Origin: Rostratula benghalensis | Lineage: Eukaryota > Chordata > Aves > Charadriiformes > Rostratulidae | DNA length: 64,000 nt | Assembly (NCBI GenBank): GCA_013399305.1 | Contig: VXAI01000179.1 | Coordinates: 545,030 to 609,029, forward strand | Reading direction: 5' to 3' | Part shown: one piece after another, positions 1 to 12,000 of the stretch | Layout of the letters: every line of letters starts with the position of its first letter | Position numbering within the stretch: the stretch's first letter is position 1 | Made by a program: the position numbers and the translations under genes | The notes under the pieces: model-generated | Seen by the model: the letters and a program-made list of their open reading frames with translations, nothing else | Told to the model about the DNA's origin: nothing | Database searches by the model: none

Positions 1-2268
1 ATTGGTAACTTCTGGACTTGAGAGTAGATGGCAACCCCTGCACATATTTTTCTGATTTGTACCTAATTGACAAATTTCCTTACAGAGCACTCCTTGGGCT
101 TTGCAAGAGACAGGTGAAGCTCTTCCTCACAACTTTTGCTATTATTTGCAGAAGAAGAATTGTGACATTAGCTCTGGTGCTTCTTATTTGGCATGGCGCT
201 CCTCTGACCATGTCATGGCCTTGCCAAGAAAATTCCAGAAATACTTGTCAAAGTGCCGTCCTGACACTCAGAAGAGAGGGTATATGCTGCACCCAAGAGT
301 TTAGCCATGACTCCCAATACACAAGCATGGAAATACAGAAAGCTGTGTTTGGTCCCAGGGCTACTTTAAAGATCTCTGACCTTGGTAGTTAGCAATGTCT
401 CCAGGAATTACACCCCCTTTCTGGTATGGAAGGGCTATAAACTCCTTTGTCCCTGGCTTCTGCTTTTATTCTAGCTCTCAGATTACACAGTTTATTACTC
501 ATAAAGAGAAAGCTTTCAGTTTGCTCTGTAATTTTCTAACATGGGCCAAATAATCTGGAAAGGTATGGCAAAGATGATGGTGGCTCTTACTGATGGATCT
601 TGCTGAGAAGCAAAGAAAGGCAGACAAGGATGAGCAGAATCTAGGTCACATATCAGCTAAGCAAAGAGGAGGAACAATGCAGGAGGAAACTATGAGGATT
701 GCCAGTCTTCTTTCAGGGAAAATCTATCCAATTACCTACCATCTGACCACGTTCATTGCACAATATTACTGAGAAGGTTGAATGAAAACCAGAAGAAGTG
801 CAAGATGCAGAAAAAAAGCACATCCCAAGCAGATCTGGTTAAATAACTGGGAGGAAAAAATACTAAAAGTTAGAGCTGTATTCAGGTTTCAAAAAGTTGA
901 AGTTTAAAGTTTTTTGGCAAAATTTCAGAAAGGAACTTGATTGATTTTCTTTAGTGAAAACCATTGCAACAAATATTCTCTAATAGCTTGGACCTCATAG
1001 AGTGTTGTTTCAAATAAAGTATTTCGTTAACTTCTCGATTGCAGCTTCCAACACCACACAGAAAGGTAACAATGAAAACTCCATACTTTTAGACTGTTTA
1101 TAGGTCACACATAACACTTTAATGTTATTCTTTGCATATACTATTGCAAAATCTGATGTCAGCTTTAATTAGTAATGTGCATTCTGTAACTGATGAAACT
1201 AACAGCCAGAATGTTTGAGTATTTTGCTCATAATTTGGCAATCTGATCACCTAATGCAGAGAAGCTAGGATTACCAAATTATTTCATGTAGTCCAGTAAG
1301 AGCTAGCTCAACGACAAAAGATGTTCAAATACCAAACCAAATTTCAAACAGTGCACAGAAGTGTAACTGATTCACATGGTTAGAACTTTTCTTGGATGTT
1401 ATTGTTGAATGTAAACACAAGACACTGAAGAGTAATATCATAATTGATCAAAATTACATTAGATTCCCATAATTACAGGTTCTATACTTCCCAACAATTT
1501 TTCTGATGATTAGGAAACAAATAATTATTTATCAGCTTTGGCAAAACACTGCTAACAGGGAGAATTGTAGAGAGGTCACATTCCCATTGCTGCTAAAGGA
1601 ATGCCAGGAACACCATGCAGTGAGAAGTAGCTGGTTGTAAGGAAGGGAGTGGGTGTGGGGTTTAAATGTAGGGTCCAAACTGAAAAATAAGGAAACAGGA
1701 GGAGTATAAACCAAAAATGTAAACCAAGAATGGCATGTTTCAAAAGTTAGCTAATGATTTAATTTTCCATGTGCTTTTTTTTCCACAAGATGCTAGTTGC
1801 AAGGACACTGCATCACATAAATGTCTGCTAAAACATACTGCAAAGAAGCTTAAGTTATAGAAACGAACAACTGTTTATTTCTCAAATACCCATCTTACAA
1901 TAAAATTAGACTATCTTCCAGCCCTGGAAAAATTAAAGTGTCTTGAGCAAGGCAGTGTTTGGCAGTTCATAAATGATGGAGGAAAACTTTTGTCCACTTG
2001 ATCTGTCCTGTGGACCCTTGGCAGCCAAGCCTTAGTGTGCAGTGGGGCCAGCTCCCTTCCTTGAGCACATCACACCCGGGACAGAGCTGCACAGTGATGT
2101 GGGGCTTATGCAAACCAGATTGCAAAAAATGGGGCAGCACAGAGTGCATGGGAGAAGAGTTATGAGGGCTTTGGCAAAATTGTTTGGTGCAGCCATCCCT
2201 TCCATATCAGACTACCAGATAATGCAAGAACAAGGTGCTCGATGAAAAGGCAGTAAATTCAGAACAAT
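1..2268. other. unique AT-rich DNA, no gene recognised
   Basis: Both strands were read. Frames are broken by frequent stops; the longest ATG-initiated frame is 124 codons (18-392, plus) and resembles no family I know. No splice-flanked exon, repeat family or RNA gene stands out. It is most simply neutral intergenic or intronic DNA. Absence of recognition is not proof of absence of a short exon or enhancer. Confidence 0.55.
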
Positions 2269-2299
2269 CTTTTTTTTTAATTTTTTTTTTTTTTTTTTT
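2269..2299. repeat. poly(T) tract
   Basis: Two T-runs separated by AA make a tract of about 30 bases. It could be a slippage product or the complement of an old poly(A) tail, but no recognisable retrocopy lies next to it. Confidence 0.85.
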
Positions 2300-4599
2300 G
2301 AGCACAGCATAATTCCAATCAACTGCTCAAATTTATGGATGGAGAAGTCAGAGGGACAAGTGCCATGTTTAGGCATAAGAATTAGGATAATTTGTGGACA
2401 GGTAATAATTGAAGATGTGCAGTATGTTTATTCTTACCTGGAAATTTGTTCTTTGGGGCTTAACAGTATGCAGATGTTTGGACACAGTTTTTCAAGTAAT
2501 ATCATATATGTGAGGCTCCTAAACAGGTGCAAACCCATCTTGTTCCAGGACTTCAGAGGTGTCATGGCAGTTTACTACTTCTGTGGATCTGGACAAAGAC
2601 TGTTACACTTACTTGGTCCTTTAATATGTTTTCAGAACATGTTATGCAGTTACTCTACAGCAAAGAAGAAATAAAGATTCGATCCAGTTTCCAGCTTATG
2701 CAAATTTTTATAGCTCCGTGATTTCAGTATACCTTAGCCAACTTGGCCAGCAAAGGACAGCTGCTAACGTGCACTGAAACACCAAAAGGAAAAGAAATTT
2801 TTACCAGTCCTTGAAGGATGCTGCTGGTTGCTCTAGTCATTCTTTCAGAGCACCAGTGATAATAATTTTCTCTAAATAGTACTGGTCTTAAGAAGAGTTA
2901 TGACACACAACTGAAAACTCAAGCACTATGGCAGAAGGCAGACGACTCAACTCAGTTCCACTCCCCCTGTATTTTTCTAGTGATTCTAAAGGCCAACTGA
3001 GGATACGCTTGGGGGGATTTTCAGCTGGTATAAAGCCAGCAAAGATGACTAAATGACCAGGGAGTGGGTGTGGGTAACTACTACAGCATTTCAGTGATTT
3101 CCAGCTGCCAGTGTTGCACTTGAAGACTGATTACTGCTGCTCATAACTTTCAGATTTTAGCACCTTAGGATGTTCCAAATTATGCCAGGTGCCAAACTGG
3201 GAAGACAAAAGCATCAGTCTAGTAAGAACCCGTCCTTTCTTGCACTCCTCCCACTGCACCGCTCAGCCAAACCTGAAATTTGAAAACATCAGTGAATCCA
3301 AACCACAGCACATGGTGAGTTAGGATCTGGGGGTAATTTGGCCCACTGAGCAGGACAGAGGGACCACCCACTCCAGTAGTGTGATTTATTCCTGTAGAAG
3401 TCAGTGGGAAAACTTTAACTTGAGTGGAGTTGGATCAAAGCTCTATATCTGTTTCCAACCTAACTTTTTCCTAATATTTTGAGGGGATTGTCAGAAACTT
3501 GATTTGACTTCTCCAGAGCAAAACAAAAATATTCTAGAGCTCCAGATATCTCCAACTATATATGCATATATATACATACCATTATTTCTATTTTTCTATC
3601 AGGTTTATGAGAGCAGACTTGTTATCGTTAAACATTGTTAAACAACGATATGCCAAAAACATATTGCTGAGGGTTTTCAATGTGCTCGTACCTTCAATAA
3701 CTGAAAAGTAATATCAGCTGTCCATTCCAACATTCACAGAGCCATGGTCATTGACAGAAATCTCCTGACAGCAGTAAAGTTATAAGGAGTTCGGTGACGT
3801 GTGTTAATCTACCGATCACTGCCTCCAGTAGATTTGACTGACCTTGCTGGGTAGGTGAATGTCCTTTTGCTTTATAGAATTAGCAAACTATAAATCTTTC
3901 AAGATTGGATAAGGCTGAAGATTAAGGGACAAAAGGCTACATGATGTAATATGAGTACCAAGTCTTTTTCATCCCTCAATAACCATTTTTGAGTATTCTT
4001 TACAATATTTTATTCAGGATGTTGCCACCTAAAGTTGTGTCAAAACTTCCATTTTTTTTTTTTAAAAAAAGACTTTACAGCAATATAATGAAATATTTGT
4101 CTGTGAAACCTATCTTTGAAAGTATTTTTTTAATTGGTGCAAACATTTTTGCATTCTAAATTTAATTCACAGTGAGCAATATCTTCATTATTTTGGCCTG
4201 ACTATATTAGTCTATTTTCATAAAAATAAAACACTGACAGACAAGCTTATGTGAAAATGAGAAATGAGTCTGAACCAGATCCCGGGAGAGAAGTCTAAGT
4301 AGGAAGTTTGCAATCAGGCCATCCATCTGCCTCTGAATCATGTAATAAGATATAATACTTAGAATGGTGTAAATCTAAACTTCAGATCCAAATTCCTTTA
4401 AATGAAGTTACTTCAGAATAAAACATTTTTTTTATGCTTGAGATGAAGTTGGGATGAAAATGCTACATCCAAATTGTCATCCCTTTTTTCCTGTGTGGGC
4501 TGGATCTCCTTGGATGCCAATGGAATATAACCTGCGTAACACTCGACAAACAGGCAGCAAATAGGGAGCAGCTCAGATGGGGTGGCTCATGGTAAAAGC
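2300..4599. other. unique AT-rich DNA, no gene recognised
   Basis: Only short frames are open (111 codons at 2339-2674, plus, unrecognised). Contents are short A/T runs near 4052-4070, a small TA-rich patch near 3557-3577 and a 7-bp-arm hairpin at 3623-3650. A possible old dispersed-repeat relic at 3370-3445 is listed separately. No exon or RNA gene was recognised. Confidence 0.5.
3370..3445 (+). repeat. possible ancient sauropsid dispersed repeat relic
   Basis: The phrase around GAAGTCAGTGGGAAAAC followed by a GAGTGGAGTTGGATCAAAG-like stretch resembles a short motif I have seen repeatedly in bird and reptile non-coding DNA (of the type 'gacttcagtgggagt'). The family name is uncertain; an old DNA transposon or SINE remnant is possible. 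Similar phrasing occurs near 27815-27893 and 54892-54955. The call rests on pattern memory alone. Confidence 0.25.
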
Positions 4600-6035
4600 A
4601 CAAGTCAAGAGGATCAAACCAAACTTCTCCAGGTCGAGTTCAACCAAGAAAACCTGCTTTGTAATATCTTTTGGTGATAGCCTTGGTTGCAGTAACCACA
4701 ATATTGTGGAGTTTGAGATCTGTTTAGTTAGTACTAAGATAAAGGGTTTAGATTTTACAAGCACAGACTTCAGCTTCCTCGGAGCTCAACTCAAGGGAGT
4801 ACATGGGAAGGTTCCATGGAGGATAAAAGAGCTAGCGAGTGCTGGGATTTTTTCAAGAATGCTTTCCTGGAAGCACAAAAACTGTTCATTCCCTTTAAAG
4901 GTAAAGGAAGCAGGAAGAGCAAGAGACCTCCTTAGTTTAACTGTGAGTTTCTGACTGCTTAACACTAGAAGAGGAGCATACCAGAATGGAAAAGTGGACA
5001 AACTACAAGGGCATTGCCAGGCCATGTGAAGATGCAGTTAGAAAAGCTCAGCTCAAATTTAAATTGGCCAGAGTTGTCAAAAAATTACAAGAAAAGGTTC
5101 TTCAGGTACTTAAACAACAAACAGAAACAGAAGGCAAATATTGGCCTGCTGTTCAACAGGAGAGGTAAATTAGTCACCAATGCACTGAAAAGGCAAAAGT
5201 TCTCAACACTTTCTTCTCCTCTGTTTTTATGAGCACTGTTGGGCCCCAGGCCTTGGGAAAAAAAATACAAGTTGGTGCAAACACAGACCCACCATCAGTG
5301 AAGGAAGAGTTGGAAGGAGCTCAACTCCTACAAATCAATCATCCCTTACAATATCAACCCAAGAATGCCTAGAGAACTGGATAACATCATTGTGAGACCA
5401 CTGTCCATAATCTTTGAGAAGTCACAGATATTGGGGGATGCCCCAGAAGAATGGAAGAAGGCTAATGTCACCCCATCTACAGGAAGGGCTTAAAAGAGGA
5501 TACAGGAAATTATAGGCCTATCATCAAAGAAAGCCAACAGGATGCTAGTCTGCATCAACTAGCAGAGACAAGTCACTATTCCACTCTACTCAGTGCTTGT
5601 CAGGCCACCTATAGAATTATGTGTTCAGTTTTGGTCCCCACTATACAAAAAAAATGCGAACAGGCTGGAGAGGCCCCAGAGAAGAGGCATCAAGATGACC
5701 AAAGGACTAGGAAGCCTGCCATATGAGGAAAGGTTGAGAGAACTAGGTTTGTTATGCTTAAGAATCTTTAGGGGAGACCTTATTACTATGTTCCAGCATT
5801 TAAAGGGTGGCTACAGAGAAAATGGAGACTCCCTTGTTACACCCGAAAGATAAGGTGCAATGGGTACAAGTTAATCCTGGGGAGACTCCAATTGACTACA
5901 AGAGAAAAAAAATTCTACAATGTGAATAATCAACCATTGGAATAATCTGCCTGGGGAAGTGGTGGATTCCCCAACACTGGACAATTTTAAGATTCAGTTG
6001 AGCATGGTGCTGTGCTTGTTTTGCCTTTTATGCTC
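4600..6035 (+). mobile_element. old CR1 LINE copy, ORF2 fragment with internal deletion
   Basis: This is a degraded non-LTR retrotransposon of the CR1 clade. Translation across frameshifts follows CR1 ORF2 in order. Near 4680-4725 lies the last endonuclease motif, reading GCSNHNIVEFEI where the family has S-D-H, so the Asp is Asn here. Near 5050-5250 is the linker (KNYKKRFFRYLNNKQ, then FSTLSSPLFL). Near 5340-5515 is the first part of the RT (RPLSIIFEKS, then EEWKKANVTP). From about 5528 it jumps to the C-terminal region (KKANRM, then LYSVLVRPPIELCVQFWSP, then PYEERLRELGLL, then WNNLPGEVVDSP), skipping the catalytic RT palm. It ends near the LDRVLG-like 3' coding end without a clear octamer tail. 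Stops and frameshifts throughout mean it is dead. It diverges more from the CR1 pattern than the copies at 19.6, 43.2 and 59.2 kb, so it is probably older. Confidence 0.88.
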
Positions 6036-9000
6036 CATTTTTACACCCTTTGGAAGTTAAAAATGTGAGCAGCTCATCTGGCCTGTTGTTCTGCTGCAGG
6101 AGTCAAGAATGACTTCACTGGAATGATACAAAGAATTAATTTCATCCTGTATGATCATGGTATTATTTTCATCCCTCTTCTCTGGGAATTGCTGCTCTGG
6201 AACTGTGATCTGTCAGGGGTCAAGATTACTATTTATACAGTTTTTGATATTTGAGAGAGCTCTTTGCACTCTCCCACATCTCCCAGCTTTTCTGGCCTTC
6301 CAAAATAAAACATGTTGAAATGTTTAAGAACTTTTATGAGGCAATTCTGGCCAGGTAATAGCTACATGGTTTGCCATAAGATCACTCCATTAGCAGTTAG
6401 CAATATGCTATTGTGCAGATCCTGGAGTACAAAAAGAAATTCAGGCCCTTTACCATCAAAGGGCCTTCCTTCTCTTGTGTGCTCCTCCAATAATGCTACT
6501 GGACACCTCTAAAAAAGAGCTGTGATAATTTTCTTTCATTAAATCATATGAAATTATTCTTTTCTTTAAAAAAAAAGGAAATAAAAACTCACACTTTTTA
6601 TTTTAAGAGAATACTACTATAAATTTGCTCTGTGATGAAATGTAATTCCATTGTATCTCCATTATGCAGGAAATCTCACTTCATCTCCACCCATGTTGCA
6701 CCAACTCCAAGAGTTGTCCTTCAAGGAAATAATTTTCTGCAGAGGCTACAAGAGATACTGCTGGTCATTCCACTATCTAAAGAGCTATTTTATGTTCAGT
6801 GTCTTATATCTTTTTCATGATACTCCCCTGTATCTGGAATATGTAGCTGGTCTTCCCAAGGTGAACTCTATCATTCAACATGGGAGTTGAATGATCATCA
6901 CACTGCTGAGTTGAACCCAGTCTTTGGATCCTATCCTCCTCAAGGCCAACTTAATTTCAGGTCAGCCTTGTCATATTTCTCTCCAGCCTCAACAGTACCA
7001 ACTCCTTGGCCTTTCCTTTCCCTTTTTGGAAGGATGGTTTTATGAAGAAAAGGTTGAGATTGACAGCAGAGAAATAATTAGCTGAACCACAACCAGGATT
7101 TGTGGGCAAGAAAAAAGATTGCACCCAAAGCTATTACCCAGATAGTGTTGCTCTAATGCTATCTTTTGGTGCCACATCTCCTACAACTGAATATTTCAGC
7201 AACATATGCATAAGGTCTCCAAACTTCCATCATTAAGGTCATTTTACATATTAATTCTTTAGCCATACTATGACTGCTAAAACAAGAAATCGGTAGACTT
7301 TGCAAGCAAATTTCTTGGAGTCAAGAGAATTACAAGTCTGAAGAAGAACCAACACCACCATGTCAACTTTCTGCCACATCTAAAACACGTGGATCTTCTG
7401 TTATTTTCATTGTCCTTTTTCTCTCTGTTAAACCTTTCCCTTTTAAGGACAGTGTATTTATTTGACTAAAGATCATGCCCATTTTAAAACACCAGTTTCT
7501 TACTCTTTTTCTAATATTTTATCAGTCTGCTAGTGTTCCATTGTATTAGAGAGTGCCTTAAGACTATGAGGATCATCAGTTGTTGATGGCCCTTTCATTT
7601 CATACCAGATATCAAGCTCAGTTTTCATGGGAGAGTCTATTTTATGTTAATATGGCCTTTGTAGTACCTTTGTAGAAGATTAGAATCACACAATCAGAGT
7701 GATCAGGCATTATTCATTCATAAATTCAAGACTGAAGATGCAGAGAGAAGCATGATTCTCTTTCCCAGCGTGAACTACGGGTCAGCATGTACCACAGACA
7801 AAAAATATTATAGTAAAGAGTTGCCACAGTGTGCTTCAGACTTCAGCCAGGCACGTTGCTATAGCTGAGTAAGGAGTGAATTGATATTGCAAAAGGTAAA
7901 TAAGCATAGCAAAAATGTCCTAATGGGCTAGGTCTTCCAAACACTCAGTGGAAGCCTGCATTGCTTTTGCCTGTTACCATTTATTTGGCTAAGGCACCAT
8001 TCCCTGAAAGCTGGACTAGGATGATCTTGTTGAACCACTGGAATTACTCACTTTGGAGTTGAGTAATGTTACATAGTATTCTTTTGGGGACATTCAATCC
8101 AAAAGAAAAGGACCAAAAATATCTCCCTATTTCCTGCTCCTCATTAAAATCATTGACAGAGAATTACTGGTCTTGGCCCGCAACAATCTGTATGAGGCCA
8201 GTATTAAAACCTGGAGGAGGGAAGAACCACCAATAATAACTCTTTTCCCATACAAAGCACGCTACACCAATAATCATTAACAGAGAGAGTGGGAGGGGAA
8301 ACATATATTATATAGCATATCCTTTACTATGACACTGTCAAGGCTACTTCTGCACTGATTTGTACTCCTTGGAAGATCAACAGGGTTACATCAGTAGCCA
8401 TCCTACGAAAAAAAATATGTATCTTTGTGCTTGATTTTTGGTACCTGAGGCTGTAATGGACTTTAATCAAATGTATTAGATTTCATACGTGTCCAAAAGT
8501 AAACCAAGTAAGTATATAAGTATTTCTCATATCTCTCCTCCTTCCCTTTGCATTTTTGAATGTAGTCTTTCTAACGTGTTACATACAGATCTCTTTTAAG
8601 ACCATAGTAACTGCTTAAGGAGTTACATTTTTTACGATAAGAAGGGTAGGACTCACCTCCCTGAACTTTCTACTTCAGTGTCCGTAGTGTGGATATTTCC
8701 CTAAACTTCCTTTGAAATCTGTGGGAAGAAGTAGGAACGGTAAAAATGGCTATTCATCTGGCTCATTCTAGGTATCTATTTTAACCTGAGATAAATCAAA
8801 GCCTGAAAATGTCCTTTTCTTGCTACTGATTACAGTGGGATTTTCTAGGGACCAGTTTAGATGTAAACATCTATATTTGGCCAGATGGAACCCACATGGC
8901 TCTCTTTATTTATGTGTATTGTCCAGAAGGCATCTAATTTCAAATGTTAAACAACTAACAATAGCAACAAATTCTTTACAGAGACTATAGCAGCAACAGA

Positions 9001-12000
9001 CTTTTGCTTGGACACAGTGATGTGTGCTGTCACTGGTCACAAACCTTTATAAATAAAAAAACCCCCAAGACTGTATGAGTTCCTGGAAAGTTAAAGGAGG
9101 TTTTCCTCTTTACATTTTAATTGATAAATGAAAACTTTGGGAGAAATCAAACTGCTTTATATATTTGTTTTCACCTACATACCACCATTTATCACATTTT
9201 TAATGGTTCAAAAAAAAAGTTACAACTGCTCTGGCAATGAACTCCACACGATGTGTTTTTCCAGAGAAAAGAGAGGATGATCACATTGGCACACAGGCTC
9301 CATAAGCAGTCTGTGCAGACCGAGCCAAGAGTCATCCCTATTTTTCAGGACAGTAGGATTTTGTTAGCCAGGTCAGGGATGTAATCCCAGACCCGGTTCC
9401 ATGCTTACACTGTGCAGCCAGCGCTGCACCTGCCACACTCCAACCACATAAACTGCCCCTATCTGTCTTGACTCACTTGCCCGATATGTGAATTATTTCA
9501 AAATCTTTCTGAGACAATTTAGATTTTTCAGCATCAAGACAGCTACTCTTCATTGGAGGACTGAGCCACAGTGTAACTTCTCTGGCAAAACAGCTCTAAC
9601 AATGAGGTTTTGTGCTGAGTGTCTTTCAGAGGTATTTATTACTTGAGGCCATACAGTCTTTTACAGGCCAGCATACGCTCTCATTGTTTTATGTGAAGAA
9701 AAAACTTTACGCAATACTGGGTTAGTGTAAGCTCCCTGGAAGCAAAGAGAGAACTATTGTGTAATAACAGATGTTAGTGTATAGCATTTTTCAACATTTA
9801 GTGTAGTCTATCAATTAAGGGCACACTTCGAATGGAGAGTGTTGCATTAACATGCCTACAAGTCAAGGCTGTGCTTTCTTCAAGTTGTTCCCTTAATACA
9901 AAGAAAAATTATATAAAATTTCTAACATGGACAACTCTGATAAAGTCACATCTGAAATGTTTGCCGTCACTGAGTGGCATAAATGGGGGTAATATATAGC
10001 TGCTAATAATTTCTGAAAGTTTTAGATTAAATGAAAATCGTTTTCATTCCTTTGGCTGGCTGCAGCACTGGTATGCAGTAGAGTTGTCTCGGGGATAGCT
10101 GTGAAGGATAACGTTCCCAGGACAGGGAGACAATGTCACTCATAAAGTGAAATGGCACATACTCTGATAGCAGATGCAGGAGGATATTTGAAAGAAGGTA
10201 ATATATTTTTTAAAAAAATAAACACCTGGATATTTTCCTCAGTTTAATGACCACTGGATTCAGATGCCTACTCACTTAAACTGGCTTTAAAACAAGCTAC
10301 AAATAAACCCACGAGTGCTACTTCTCAACTTGCATTGAGACACAAGATGAACCTGTCTTCTCAGAACCGTACTGCGTCCTTGGAACACACGGCGATGAAA
10401 GGAGGGCTGTTTAAATAAACTGAGACATGGTTTCAACCCTCATACTTTTATTAGTAACTCAGACATCCTTTCCTTGTCCTGTTTCCATCTGCATGAACTC
10501 AAATCTTAGGACATTTTTCAAAGCACCCAAAAAGAGCACAGTGTGAGCTTAAATTTGATATGTCTAAAGCAGAAATCCCCACGAAGCATGCCTAGTCTTG
10601 GATTATTTTTAGTTTCTACAGAAATCAGTTTGGCACTATCTACTTACTGTGAAACAGCAGTCAGCTGAGCTGGAATTTTTTCTGGCCACATCATTTACTT
10701 ATGCTGAATATTTTTAAGCTCATAGCTTCTGGTATCACACCAATAACTCTTAATGTACTAATTTACCTTGCTTCTCAGCTCACAATTAATCTGCTTCTGT
10801 CATTAATTTATTTGAAGTTATTTCAGATAACTCGCATTTCATTCTGTTCTATAAGGTTTTTCCTACAACCAATATATGTCAGGCAGAATCAAAATAAATT
10901 TGACAACTGTCGGTATAAATTAGAAATTTTAGTTTTCACTCTCTCCTCTTCTTCAGTTTTGATATAAATCTATTCTGTTTCATTTTAAATACTTTTAGAA
11001 GACTGTACCAAACATCATTTTTGTTGTAGGTTATTTTAGACACATTGTCTTCCTCTTTTAAATCTTCAAGTTATGGGCTTTCAGGTCCCGTTCCTGCTTC
11101 AATCCTTTGTCTTTCCATACCAGTAAAATGTCACCTGCCACCTCCACCTTTATCACAATCAGTTGAGGAGTCTGACTGCCTACAACCTGTGGAGTCACCT
11201 GGCCACTGTGGTCCATGCTCCCACACTAGCTGATGTGAAAGCAAAGCTGATGGTAGTGCTCTGTCCCCTGGACTGTGCTTTTTATGTCCTAATTGAACCC
11301 CACCTAGACCATCCAATAGTCCAATTTTACCAAAATCAGCTTGAGGCTTTATTCTTGTTACCCTTTTATGGAAGGAATATACACAAAGCCATATCAGGGT
11401 CCTCTTAAAACTTCTTTTCTTTCATAGCACCTTCATACAATCTCGTAATGGTTGGCCTCAGAGCCAAAATTGTAATTTTCGTTCTATCTATAACAAACTC
11501 ATTGCTCTCTGTGTTTGATATATTCCTCTTTAGTCTCTAATACTAGAGTTTCAAGCTCTTCAGGTGTGGGACTCTTTCATGACACGTTTGTACAGCACTT
11601 AATAGAACGGGGCCATGTTACTGACTGCCAGCCATGTGTAGCAGTTCAAGCAGAGCTTGAAAAACATCATCCAAAGAAAAAAAAAATCACGTTACTCCCA
11701 TGGTTACATATGTTCTGTGGGACAGTTTCTCATTTCAGCCACAACAGTGTAAATCTGGAATAATTCCACTGGAAAGCTGCTCTTCTGCACCAGAACATGG
11801 TGTTTTGTATCTACTGTTTGCTGTTAAACATGGGGGATGACTTTTCCATTTATACATCATTTCTTTCAGCTTTAGCATTATTTCAGGCTTTGCATGCTAG
11901 GCTAGTTACAATTCAAATGGCACCAAAATAAATCTCTTCCTCCTGCCTTTCTGACTTTTTTTTTTATTCAACAGAGGAGAAGATGTGCTAATTAAGTCCC

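Noticed and set aside
18..392. 124-codon plus-strand frame with a hydrophobic middle segment
   Set aside because: No recognisable domain or homologue and no supporting gene structure; hydrophobic runs are expected from T-rich DNA.
3623..3650. Hairpin with 7-base arms TATCGTT/AACGATA
   Set aside because: Arms this short are expected often by chance; no RNA-gene features surround it.
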